Below are positions 17,623 to 26,809 of a stretch of 64,000 nt of DNA, one piece after another. The notes under the pieces were generated by a model. The model saw only the letters and a list, made by a program, of their open reading frames with translations. It was not told the origin of the DNA and did no database searches. The position numbers and the translations under genes were made by a program. This DNA comes from an uncultured Robinsoniella sp. (GTDB lineage: Bacteria; Bacillota; Clostridia; Lachnospirales; Lachnospiraceae), in NCBI GenBank assembly GCA_900540475.1, contig UQGG01000018.1, positions 62,001-126,000 on the forward strand, given 5' to 3'. Each line of letters starts with the position of its first letter. Position 1 is the stretch's first letter.

Positions 17623-20436
17623 ATGAAAAAATCAAAATTAGCATTATCTCTTATTTTGAGTATTTCACTTACCACCATGGCCCCGGCAGACCTTATAATG
17701 GCTGCCGGTTCTCCCGGAGGTGTCAATGCTCAAAATCAAAAAGCTTCAGCAGCCCAGACAGCTGAATTCGAATCTGAAATATTAACAAATACTGACACAG
17801 TAAATAAATCGAACGAATCCAATACCACTCAGAAAAAAATCAACTCAGAATATAACAGTGATGCCAAAACAAACAGCAAAGCTGAAACATCGAATACATC
17901 AGATGAAACCGAAATACCGGAAGAATTTATAACAGAAACAGAGTCTGTCCTTACAGAAGCCCCTGAAACAGAACAGCCAGGTTCACCGGAGTCTTCCATA
18001 CAGACCGAACCCCAAACGATTACAGAGGGAGAATCGGACACGGTTACAGAACCTGGAACTGAAGAATCCGGTTCTTTAAAGAAAAAAGCCAATCGTGCCG
18101 GCAGCACGGAAACCGAGACAAAGAAAATTCCGGACTTGGATTACGTACTGGGACGGCCCATGACCCAGGATGAGCTGGATCAGCAGCATTCCATGGCTCC
18201 CCAAATGATTACGCTTCCTTCCTTTGGAATGCCAGCCTTAAATGCAAACGACAGCTCTGCAAGCCGCGCCAGAGCATCCTTCCCGTCTTATTACAGCAGC
18301 CGGGATCTGGGATTTGTTACAGGAGTACGGGATCAGAGACCCTGGGACACCTGCTGGGCATTCGCTTCTCTCGCCTGCGGGGAAACATCCTTATTAAAGA
18401 AAGGGCTTGCTACATCATCCCTGGATCTTTCAGAACGCCATTTGGCATATTTTTTCTATAATACGAAAATTGATCCTCTTCAGCTTACTCTAAATGACAG
18501 AAACCTACCGATCTCCCCGAATCTAAACTATTTGGAGACAGGGGGAAACAATTTATTCACCATATTTACACTGGCGAAGTGGTTAGGAGCGGCAGATGAA
18601 TCAGTAGCTCCTTACATCAACGACTCCTCTAAATTTCCCGGTGGATTAGATTCAAATTTAGCCTATTCTGACAAAGCACACTTGCAAAATGCATATATTA
18701 TTCCATCGGCCTCCATGGATGATATGAAGTCACTGATTTTGTCCCAGGGCGCCATTGCCGCAAATCTATACATTGATCCTTATAACTATTTTAATTATTA
18801 TAACCCTAATACCGCCGCCTATTGCTATGTGGCAAAAGGAAATGTTAACAGTCAAAACCATACGGTAGAAATTGTTGGCTGGGATGATAATTATAAGAGA
18901 ACCAATTTCCTTTCCGGAAAGCAGCCATCCCGCAATGGTGCATGGCTGGCCAAAAACAGCTGGGGAAGCAACTGGGGAAAAGACGGTTACTTCTGGATCT
19001 CTTACGAAGATGCTTTTATAAGCAGCGGGAATGGAGATGCAACCGGCGTTGCCTTTGATTTTGAAGCCGCCGATAACTATGATCACAATTATCAGTACGA
19101 TGGTTCCAGTGGAAACTCCTATAACATGTATCAGGGAAGTATGTCCATTGCGAATGTTTATACCGCAAAAGGAAACCCAAAAGGGGCGGATGAACTCTTA
19201 GAGGCCGTATCTTTTGCTCATTATACACCTGGAGTAAACTATTCCATCCAGATTTATAAAAACCTTAAGGATGCATCCAATCCTACAAGCGGTACTAAAA
19301 TGTTGACAAAGCCGCAAAAAGGTGTAAGCCAATACGCAGGCTATCAGACAATTACACTGAAACAGCCGGTTACCTTGTCAAAGGGAGATACCTTTGCTAT
19401 AGTTATTCAATTAACACCTCCCGGCAATTCACCGCTGTATATATTTATGGACCGCACCTATACCAATGGCTCCTGGATACAATTCATTTCCTCTTCCGCC
19501 AAAAATCAAAGCTTTGTGAAAAAGACTTCCGACAAAACCTGGCAGGATGCACACAGTATGACCGGTTCCAAAGGTGATACGGTACGAATCAAAGCATTTA
19601 CCTCAGATTTAGAAACCGTTTCTCCCAGAAGCCTATCGCTAAAAGCCAGTAAAACATCTACTTATGTAGGTAGAAAGATCACCCTGGATGCTTCGTTTAC
19701 ACCAAAGAAGAGCACCGTATCTTCCATTACCTGGAAGTCATCCAATTCAAAAGTTGTGAAAATAACTTCTTCCGAAGGCAAAAAAGCCACTGCTTCAGCT
19801 GTTGGCTATGGCAGCGCCAAGATTACCGCAACTACATCAAATGGCCTGACAAAATATATTACCATCAAAGTAACCAGACCTAACTTTGAAAAGGTATCTG
19901 CCAGGGGATATAAAAGCATCAATTTAAGCTGGTATAAAGTATATGGAGCAAAAGGATATGCAATTTATCGCAGTACAAGCAAAGATGGACCCTATAATAA
20001 AATAGCCACCATTAAAAATTCCGGAACAACGACCTATATAGACAAGAGCTTGAAAACAGGGCAGACCTACTACTACCAACTCCGCTCTTATAAAGTTTCA
20101 GGAGGGAAAAATGTTTACAGCAACCGGTCCTATATCAGTTCCTGTAAGCCAGCACCACAGGCTCCAAAATTATACGAGCTATCTTTATCCGGCAGCACAA
20201 AAGCCAAAATAACCTGGAAATCAGTCTCCGGCGCCAGCGGCTATCAGGTTTACCGCAGTAACGCTAAAAATGGTGAATATAAGCGCGTCCGAACCACTAC
20301 CGGCAAAACAAGTACTACTTATTATAATAAACTGAAAGATAATGGAACGTATTATTATAAAGTGAGGGCTTACCGGGTTGTGAAGGGTAAGAAAGTATAT
20401 GGGGCTTATTCTGAGGTGAAGAGTATTACCAAATAA
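17623..20436 (+). CDS. Secreted papain-family cysteine protease with lectin-like, Big2 and fibronectin III domains
   Basis: A 937-residue secreted protein. A signal peptide (1-27) is followed by a Ser/Thr/Glu-rich low-complexity linker (about 40-165) and a C1A protease domain with all four catalytic residues: Gln238, Cys244 in DTCWAF, His413 and Asn445 in KNSWG. A lectin-like beta domain typical of bacterial C1 proteases spans about 485-660, followed by a bacterial Ig-like (Big2) domain (about 665-752) and two fibronectin type III domains (about 755-845 and 847-937). No sortase motif or membrane anchor is seen, so release or non-covalent wall binding is likely. AGGAGTG precedes the ATG. The gene is on the strand opposite to the surrounding polysaccharide genes. 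Confidence 0.93.
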   Translation: MKKSKLALSLILSISLTTMAPADLIMAAGSPGGVNAQNQKASAAQTAEFESEILTNTDTVNKSNESNTTQKKINSEYNSDAKTNSKAETSNTSDETEIPEEFITETESVLTEAPETEQPGSPESSIQTEPQTITEGESDTVTEPGTEESGSLKKKANRAGSTETETKKIPDLDYVLGRPMTQDELDQQHSMAPQMITLPSFGMPALNANDSSASRARASFPSYYSSRDLGFVTGVRDQRPWDTCWAFASLACGETSLLKKGLATSSLDLSERHLAYFFYNTKIDPLQLTLNDRNLPISPNLNYLETGGNNLFTIFTLAKWLGAADESVAPYINDSSKFPGGLDSNLAYSDKAHLQNAYIIPSASMDDMKSLILSQGAIAANLYIDPYNYFNYYNPNTAAYCYVAKGNVNSQNHTVEIVGWDDNYKRTNFLSGKQPSRNGAWLAKNSWGSNWGKDGYFWISYEDAFISSGNGDATGVAFDFEAADNYDHNYQYDGSSGNSYNMYQGSMSIANVYTAKGNPKGADELLEAVSFAHYTPGVNYSIQIYKNLKDASNPTSGTKMLTKPQKGVSQYAGYQTITLKQPVTLSKGDTFAIVIQLTPPGNSPLYIFMDRTYTNGSWIQFISSSAKNQSFVKKTSDKTWQDAHSMTGSKGDTVRIKAFTSDLETVSPRSLSLKASKTSTYVGRKITLDASFTPKKSTVSSITWKSSNSKVVKITSSEGKKATASAVGYGSAKITATTSNGLTKYITIKVTRPNFEKVSARGYKSINLSWYKVYGAKGYAIYRSTSKDGPYNKIATIKNSGTTTYIDKSLKTGQTYYYQLRSYKVSGGKNVYSNRSYISSCKPAPQAPKLYELSLSGSTKAKITWKSVSGASGYQVYRSNAKNGEYKRVRTTTGKTSTTYYNKLKDNGTYYYKVRAYRVVKGKKVYGAYSEVKSITK

Positions 20437-20553
20437 TACACCAAATTATAATCTTTGATTTTACACTCGTTTTAACGTTTGACGCTTACTTTTTTAGAGA
20501 ATACCAGGCAAGCTATTTGATACGCTTACCATTTTAAGACAGTAGGTGAGAAT

Positions 20554-20604
20554 AATGGGCCGATGGATCATATTAACTATGATCCACCAGCCCATTTATT
20601 TTTA
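20554..20604 (+). terminator. Strong terminator between convergent genes
   Basis: A long stem pairs AATGGGC with GCCCATT, then GGATCATA with TATGATCC, around a short TTAAC loop, followed by TATTTTTAT. It lies between the protease gene and the convergent GT-C gene. The T-tract favours the plus strand; the minus-strand tail is poor. Confidence 0.8.
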
Positions 20605-20639
20605 TATGAAAATAAAGTCTTTCTGTTTTTCTACTATTT

Positions 20640-22463
20640 CTACTTTTTCCAATATTTCTGTATTTCCTCGGTCCAATCACCCATGGCATAGACAAATTCA
20701 TTTTTATCTAATGGAATACACTGATAACCCATTTGATACAGCTTTTCCACTTCCGCGCTATTACTAAAGATAATTGCCTGGTCATCTTCTTTTACAGGAA
20801 TATCCGGTATGATCTCATATCGATTTAACATAAACTGATAAAGATAGAAAATCTGATGATCCGTCTTTTCCGTAGCATCATAAACATATAATTTCTTTGG
20901 CAGCTCCACTTTATTTTCCATTTTCTGCACTAAAGCATATCCGGCATTCGCTTTCTTCATATTCTTTTTAGATGCATATTGATCAAAATAAACGCTTGTA
21001 TATATATACTGAAACATACAAAGACCACACACAATCAATACCGGAATAATTGTTTTATTCTTTTTATATAGATATATAATCAGCAAAAAAACAACAATGG
21101 TAATAATGACACCCGGCAAATACGTCATCCAGTCAACTTTCTGTCCCGGTTTTGAGAGCGACAACGCTGTAAATACTTCTTTTGTAACTCCATTATTCTT
21201 TATAAAAGGCAAAATTGCCGCCGTCCAAAATACCTGCAGTACAAAAAAGATAATCAGCGCCGGCTTAAAATACCGTTTAAACCATTCTCTGTTTTTGTAT
21301 CCGCATACAAAGCCAGCCATAATTCCCGGTCCCAGATATGGTCCGAAATAGCGTATATATGTGATTGCTTTCATTGCGTATATTTCTGTGCCAAAACCAT
21401 CCCTGACCCCTTCAATTACACCGGGAAGCCAGCTAATCGTCTGGGCTACAATGGTCATACCGACACAGGATAATAAATAGACTGAAATTATAAAATAAAG
21501 TTCTTTATCTTGTAAAATTATAAGATTTTTGTTTTTTAGTCTATCACGTAGCATGCCAAAAAATAGCCAGGTCATAAAGACAAAACACAAGATCATGAAA
21601 CCGCCGGTAAACACGGATATGGTGTTTAGCTGGCCCAATACCACAGATAACGCCGAAAACCAGGTAGTAGGATCCAATATTTTGAAGTTGATTGAAACAT
21701 TGATAGCACCGTTACGGACCGTTTCACCATTTTCAGCCGCCCAAACAGTCTTTTGTACCAACGCAACAAACTGAGTCCCGGCAATATAGCTGATGATGCC
21801 GCCGAAAAGCACAACAAGTCTTGATATGAGCCATTTTTTATACAGGTAAAAGTATAGAAGTATTACAAATGCGCAGGCTATCCATAGGGTTAATGCACGA
21901 GTATGAACGGTCAGGCCATATGCAAGAGTTAACATTAAAATTGCTGTCAGGATACCAGTTTTAACCTTCTGTCCAACACACATTCTTAATTCAAAAAAAA
22001 GTAAAACTACTATCCATGTGAGCAGGATCAATATATGTTCATTATATGTTCTGTTTGGAAATGTTACTGCCATATAAGAGCACGCTACAGAAAAGATACA
22101 TAAAACTTTTCCATCTTTAATTTCAAAATGGCGCTGCATAATAACAAAAGAAACAATAGCCACAATGGCCTGTGCCAAAGCTGCCCCCATCAACATGCAT
22201 TTATATATGATAAAAGGATTATCAGTCAATTGAAACAGCCAGAAAAACAATCCATAAAACCCACTTCCATAATATCCCGCTTTCGAAATCACCGCTGACC
22301 AATCTAATCCGGCAAAATGAGCTGCCCCTGACAAAGTTGCTATCTCATCTGATATCATACGTACCGGATATTCCTGTAAACACAAATAGACCCTTGGTAA
22401 AAAGGCAATTAAAAAGGCTATGATCAAATATATACTGTTATGTTTAAAAATTGTTTTTTTCAC
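20640..22463 (-). CDS. GT-C-like polytopic membrane glycosyltransferase
   Basis: A 607-residue integral membrane protein with about a dozen helices and a C-terminal soluble domain (about 500-607). After helix 1 it carries an acidic pair in ISDEIATLSGAAHFAG, the place where GT-C enzymes keep their catalytic or metal Asp/Glu. The same architecture is shared with the proteins at 26810-28588 and 32762-36526, which contain xDE/EE-xxxWG plus a FGYS-type loop. The start is GTG at 22463 with AAAGGAA seven bases upstream. It lies downstream of a GtrB-like gene, so a lipid-phosphate sugar donor is plausible. Its exact family, donor and acceptor are unknown. Confidence 0.65.
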   Translation of the reverse strand: MKKTIFKHNSIYLIIAFLIAFLPRVYLCLQEYPVRMISDEIATLSGAAHFAGLDWSAVISKAGYYGSGFYGLFFWLFQLTDNPFIIYKCMLMGAALAQAIVAIVSFVIMQRHFEIKDGKVLCIFSVACSYMAVTFPNRTYNEHILILLTWIVVLLFFELRMCVGQKVKTGILTAILMLTLAYGLTVHTRALTLWIACAFVILLYFYLYKKWLISRLVVLFGGIISYIAGTQFVALVQKTVWAAENGETVRNGAINVSINFKILDPTTWFSALSVVLGQLNTISVFTGGFMILCFVFMTWLFFGMLRDRLKNKNLIILQDKELYFIISVYLLSCVGMTIVAQTISWLPGVIEGVRDGFGTEIYAMKAITYIRYFGPYLGPGIMAGFVCGYKNREWFKRYFKPALIIFFVLQVFWTAAILPFIKNNGVTKEVFTALSLSKPGQKVDWMTYLPGVIITIVVFLLIIYLYKKNKTIIPVLIVCGLCMFQYIYTSVYFDQYASKKNMKKANAGYALVQKMENKVELPKKLYVYDATEKTDHQIFYLYQFMLNRYEIIPDIPVKEDDQAIIFSNSAEVEKLYQMGYQCIPLDKNEFVYAMGDWTEEIQKYWKK

Positions 22464-22575
22464 AGTCTATTTCCTTTCATCTATGCTAACTTCAAATACG
22501 CTGCATATAAACACAAATAACTCATCACTAACTTTTTGATTAGTTAATCCCCTCATGCCTATAGCCAAATAGAAC

Positions 22576-23538
22576 CTAAAGCGTGTCCATTTGGCTAGTT
22601 GCTCTCGAGCATAAATTCGTTTCTTTACATATATAAATTGGGCGGTCTTTGACTTCCAAATAAGTTTTTGCTAAATACTCTCCCAGTATACCCATACAAA
22701 ACAGTTGTACCCCACCTACAAATAAGATAATGCATGCCAAAGATGGCCATCCAGCTACTGGATCCTGAAAGACCAGAGCTCTAAGGAAAATTATAATAAC
22801 AAACAAAAAAGCCAATAAACAAAATAACAAACCGGAAATTGTTGCTATAGACAATGGTACTATTGAAAATGCCACAATTCCTTCAATACTATAAAGCAGA
22901 AGTTTCCAAAATGACCACTTGGTTTCTCCTGCGACTCGTTCTACATTTTCAAACTCCAGCCACTTGGTTTTATAACCAACCCATCCAAACAATCCTTTAG
23001 AAAAACGGTTATACTCTTTTATTTCTAACAGACTATTTGCAAACTGCCTAGTCATTAAACGATAGTCTCTGGCACCATCTACAATTTCTGTTTTTGATAT
23101 TCTATTAATAATCCGATAAAATCTGCGGGCAAAAAATGATCTGATAGGCGGTTCACCTTTTCGGCTTACACGTCTTGTAGCTACAGAATCAAATCCTTCC
23201 TCTTTAATTGCTTTCATCATTTCTGGCAAAAGTCGAGGAGGATCCTGCAGATCCACATCCATAATTACAACATAATCACCTGTCGATTTCGAAATCCCTG
23301 CATAGATTGCCGCTTCCTTTCCGAAGTTTCTGGAAAAAGATATATATTTAATCTGATTATCCACTTCTGCAAATCCTTTTGCTATTTTTAGTGTTTGATC
23401 TTTAGAACCATCATCTACAAAAATAATTTCAAATTCAAACTCACTCATATTTTTCTCGACTACACATATTTCTTTGTAGAAATATGGTATCGCTTCTTCT
23501 TCATTGTAGCATGGGACTACAACTGATATTTTCTCCAT
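22576..23538 (-). CDS. GtrB-type polyprenyl-phosphate glycosyltransferase
   Basis: A second DPM1/GtrB-like enzyme, about 320 residues from the ATG at 23538, chosen because the family begins here (MEKISVVVPCYNEEE) and because GAGAGAG precedes it without overlapping the upstream gene. VDDGSKDQT and IMDVDLQDPP are the donor-site motifs, and two membrane helices follow near residues 215-290. It is 25 bases downstream of an ArnT-like GT-C gene and upstream of another GT-C gene, the classical arrangement in which GtrB charges undecaprenyl phosphate and the GT-C protein uses it outside. Confidence 0.9.
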   Translation of the reverse strand: MEKISVVVPCYNEEEAIPYFYKEICVVEKNMSEFEFEIIFVDDGSKDQTLKIAKGFAEVDNQIKYISFSRNFGKEAAIYAGISKSTGDYVVIMDVDLQDPPRLLPEMMKAIKEEGFDSVATRRVSRKGEPPIRSFFARRFYRIINRISKTEIVDGARDYRLMTRQFANSLLEIKEYNRFSKGLFGWVGYKTKWLEFENVERVAGETKWSFWKLLLYSIEGIVAFSIVPLSIATISGLLFCLLAFLFVIIIFLRALVFQDPVAGWPSLACIILFVGGVQLFCMGILGEYLAKTYLEVKDRPIYICKETNLCSRATSQMDTL

Positions 23539-23563
23539 TTCTCTCTCTCCTTGTATACAATAT

Positions 23564-25138
23564 CTATTGAAGTTGATATACATTTCCATAATTAGGGCTA
23601 TATAAATATTGTGCAGTTGAATACTTAGTGTACAATTGTAATATTTGTTGTATTATTTCATCTTGATTTAACGTTGCAGATATATAAATCTGTATATTAT
23701 CAAGTTTTTTGTATTTACTCAACTCAAGATTATTAATCTGATTCTTTGCCATAAAAACCATATTCTCGTAATTATCTAATTCTAAATAACTAGACATTAA
23801 CTTCCATTGTTGATTATCATAAATGCAAAGTATTGTATTTGCACCACTGTCTTTTGAAATCTCTATATTTTTTGCTTCATCTTTATACATATATGGTATA
23901 CCTAATTTATAACCATAAATTATAAAAAAAGAACTAATTAATAAAAGGGCTATATATTCTCTATGCATCTTTTTACTAGTTGTTATTTGATTTATTACCC
24001 AATAAAGAGATAATATAAATGCTATCCATATAAAAGGATAAATACAAAATACATATCTATCAGTTAGATATGGCGATATTTTAACAACCAATAGAAAATA
24101 AGTAATTACAGGAAAGGCTAAGATCATAAAATTTTTGAAACACCAAAAAAGTTTTACCTTTATTCTTTTTAGATTCAGACCGACAATTACCAAAATTAAA
24201 ATTACTAAGAAAGCTGTACTTAATCTACTTCCAAATATCTGGTTTTTAATAATCTCAAAATAAGTAGCAAATCTACTTCCAAAATCAGAACTTGATAAAT
24301 TTTCAAATGATTCTATTCCTCTATATCCACTTCCAAAAATTTGAATAATCATAGATGGAAAAGTTATTATAGATATAATTCCTGCAATTGCCAATGAAGT
24401 AATATACTTCAAAACATCTTTCCACTTCTTTTTTAATATCAAATGTATACCAAAATATAAACATATAAAGAACAAAAAAATCAGAAAATAATATTGAGTC
24501 ATAGTTCCACATATAGAGATCAAGGTAAGTAGAACATAGAATTTATTATCTATTCTTTCCTTATTGTAGTATTTTAAATGTAAAAGGGATATGCTTAAAA
24601 CCCATATAGATAAAAACACATACATTCTTATAAATAGTATACTATTTACTGTACCTGGTAACACGGCAAATGTAGCTGCTACAACCAATGATAATATACT
24701 TAATTTACTTAACTCTTTTGCTATAAAGTAAATTAATAAAGTAACAAATATAGCTAAAAATATATTAATACCTATTCCAATCCATTTAGTGAATACCCCT
24801 GGCACAAATGAAGATACAGTATGAACTAGTGTATAATAAAACGGAGGATGCACATCTCTTTTTTGATTTTCCCAAACTCCTTTATAACTAAACCGAGTCT
24901 CATTATCAACAACAAAACACTTTTTAAAAGGATTTGTATTATAGATTTTTCCATTTTCTATTGGGTCACTCAATCCAAATACACCATTTGATAACTGATA
25001 AGTTAAATATTCATCAATATGAAATGCTTCTTTTTTGCTTCCTGCATATATGTATATAACTGATTGGATTGCTAAAATTATAATCAATAATAAAATTATT
25101 TTTTTATTTTTTTTTATTATATTTTTTATTTTATCCAC
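23564..25138 (-). CDS. ArnT/PMT-like GT-C glycosyltransferase
   Basis: A 524-residue polytopic protein. HIDEYL after the first helix carries the acidic residues expected of GT39/GT83-type enzymes, and DVHPPFYY matches the HPPxYY motif of the second external loop. About ten further helices and a C-terminal extracytoplasmic tail (about 425-524) follow. It would transfer a sugar from polyprenyl phosphate to a surface acceptor. The start is GTG at 25138, three bases after glf. The coding sequence is strongly AT-rich, like the rest of the 23-41 kb island. The GtrB-like gene immediately downstream is the likely donor synthase. Confidence 0.78.
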   Translation of the reverse strand: MDKIKNIIKKNKKIILLLIIILAIQSVIYIYAGSKKEAFHIDEYLTYQLSNGVFGLSDPIENGKIYNTNPFKKCFVVDNETRFSYKGVWENQKRDVHPPFYYTLVHTVSSFVPGVFTKWIGIGINIFLAIFVTLLIYFIAKELSKLSILSLVVAATFAVLPGTVNSILFIRMYVFLSIWVLSISLLHLKYYNKERIDNKFYVLLTLISICGTMTQYYFLIFLFFICLYFGIHLILKKKWKDVLKYITSLAIAGIISIITFPSMIIQIFGSGYRGIESFENLSSSDFGSRFATYFEIIKNQIFGSRLSTAFLVILILVIVGLNLKRIKVKLFWCFKNFMILAFPVITYFLLVVKISPYLTDRYVFCIYPFIWIAFILSLYWVINQITTSKKMHREYIALLLISSFFIIYGYKLGIPYMYKDEAKNIEISKDSGANTILCIYDNQQWKLMSSYLELDNYENMVFMAKNQINNLELSKYKKLDNIQIYISATLNQDEIIQQILQLYTKYSTAQYLYSPNYGNVYQLQ

Positions 25139-25141
25139 TTC

Positions 25142-26239
25142 TTACAATTCCCTCTCAGCACGATCCAAAGCTTGTTGAATTATATTGTGCATATCATAAT
25201 ATTTATATTCAGCTAATCGCCCACCAAATATTACTTTCTTTTCTTTTTCTGACAGCCTTTTATACATTAAGAATAAGTTCTCATTTTTATTATCATTTAT
25301 TGGATAATAAGGTTCTACACCATTTTCCCATTGTTTGGGATATTCTTTCGTAATAACAGATTTTTCTTGTTCTCCAAACTCAAAATGCTTATGTTCAATT
25401 ATTCTGGTATATGGAACATTGAATTCTGTATAATTAACAACGGCATTCCCCTGATAATTTACTTTATCTAATATCTGTGTTTCAAAATGCAGACTTCTAT
25501 ATTCCAGAGTACCGTAACAATGATTATAGAATTCGTCAATCATTCCTGTAAAAATTATTTTCTCTGCCAATGATTCCAGTTCTTTCCGATTAGCAAAATA
25601 GTCTGTATTTAAACGAACATCGCTTCCTTCTAACATTTTTGAAATAATTTGAGTATATCCCCCAACAGGAATACCCTGATACAAATCATTAAAATAATTA
25701 TTATCATACGTAAAACGAACCGGAAGCCGTTTAATGATAAAACTCGGAAGTTCCGTACACAATTTCCCCCATTGTTTCTGAGTATAGCCCTTAACTAATT
25801 TTTCATAGATATCTTTTCCAACCAGGGAAATTGCCTGCTCCTCTAAGTTCTGTGGATCTGTAATCCCGCTCTCTGCAATCTGCTCTGCAATTTTTTTCTT
25901 TGCCTGATCAGGTGTAATAACACCCCACATTTTATTAAATGTATTCATATTAAAAGGCATATTAAAAATTTCACCTTTATAATATGCAACCGGTGAATTT
26001 GTATAACGATTAAATTCTGCAAATTGATTTATATAATCCCATACCTTTTTATTACTTGTATGAAATATATGTGCACCATATTTATGTACTTGAATACCTT
26101 CAACTTCTTCTGTATAAATATTGCCACCTATGTGATTTCTCTTGTCAATAACAAGACAGGTTTTTCCTTTTTTTATAGCCTCATGAGCAAATATAGATCC
26201 AAAAATCCCTGCTCCAACTATTAAATAATCGTACATCAT
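25142..26239 (-). CDS. glf: UDP-galactopyranose mutase
   Basis: Glf interconverts UDP-galactopyranose and UDP-galactofuranose using reduced FAD. The FAD-binding GAGIFGS motif and the family blocks HIGGNIYT and YGAHIFHTS are near the N-terminus, and the conserved FxGMIDEFY and PYTRIIEHKHF segments are present. The ATG at 26239 overlaps the TGA of the acetyltransferase gene; a second ATG follows directly, and AGATG lies upstream. About 366 residues is normal for the family. It implies galactofuranose in the polymer. The gene is in the AT-rich island and co-transcribed with glycosyltransferases. Confidence 0.96.
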   Translation of the reverse strand: MMYDYLIVGAGIFGSIFAHEAIKKGKTCLVIDKRNHIGGNIYTEEVEGIQVHKYGAHIFHTSNKKVWDYINQFAEFNRYTNSPVAYYKGEIFNMPFNMNTFNKMWGVITPDQAKKKIAEQIAESGITDPQNLEEQAISLVGKDIYEKLVKGYTQKQWGKLCTELPSFIIKRLPVRFTYDNNYFNDLYQGIPVGGYTQIISKMLEGSDVRLNTDYFANRKELESLAEKIIFTGMIDEFYNHCYGTLEYRSLHFETQILDKVNYQGNAVVNYTEFNVPYTRIIEHKHFEFGEQEKSVITKEYPKQWENGVEPYYPINDNKNENLFLMYKRLSEKEKKVIFGGRLAEYKYYDMHNIIQQALDRAEREL

Positions 26240-26757
26240 ATATTCATCTCCCTTTTCTCTTCCCATTCCGTTCTCAGTAGTCTCAACCACAAAACATCCT
26301 GATATTTACCATGTATATAGAAATGTTCTTTCCAAATACCTTCTTTAATAAAACCTATTTTTTCGTAAAACCTTATAGCCCTCTTATTTTCGCATAAAAC
26401 ATCCAGATATATTCTGTTTAATTTTATTTCTTCAAAAGCAATACGTAATATTTCCTCTGTTGCTTCTTTAGCAATCCCATTACCCATTGAAATCTTTCTA
26501 AACGAAACTGCGTATTCTGCTGTCGCATCGAATTTATTTATGTTTTTTAAACTAATTGTCCCCATATATTCATCGAGATTATTACAGACAGCATAATGAA
26601 AATTATTCTCGTCTGATTTAGATTTTCTAATAAATAGTTCACAGTCTTCCAATTTCATGTCTAAAAAGTTGTTTCTTAAATAATATGTTACCTCGCTATC
26701 ATGCATCCATTCCAACATGAAGGGCGCATCTTTTATTTCTAACTTTCTAAGTATCAT
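26236..26757 (-). CDS. GNAT-family acetyltransferase (RimJ/RimL-type)
   Basis: About 173 residues from the ATG at 26757, with GGGAGG seven bases upstream. The fold signature GNGIAKEATEE, the acetyl-CoA loop, is near residue 92, and the C-terminal NKRAIRFYEKIGF block is typical of GNAT enzymes such as RimJ and PseH. In a sugar locus the likely substrate is an amino sugar, and the only amino-sugar route in the window is the FdtA/FdtB pair a few genes upstream. N-acetylation of a dTDP-3-amino-3,6-dideoxyhexose is therefore plausible but unproven. The gene overlaps glf. Confidence 0.85.
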   Translation of the reverse strand: MILRKLEIKDAPFMLEWMHDSEVTYYLRNNFLDMKLEDCELFIRKSKSDENNFHYAVCNNLDEYMGTISLKNINKFDATAEYAVSFRKISMGNGIAKEATEEILRIAFEEIKLNRIYLDVLCENKRAIRFYEKIGFIKEGIWKEHFYIHGKYQDVLWLRLLRTEWEEKREMNI

Positions 26758-26809
26758 ACACAATCCTCCCTTGTTAAGACAATTTAGTTAATAAACAAAT
26801 GCACTCTCA

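Noticed and set aside
22562..22597. Nine-base inverted repeat TAGCCAAAT/ATTTGGCTA at the end of the GtrB-like gene
   Set aside because: It has no T-tract on either strand and overlaps coding sequence, so I do not call it a terminator.
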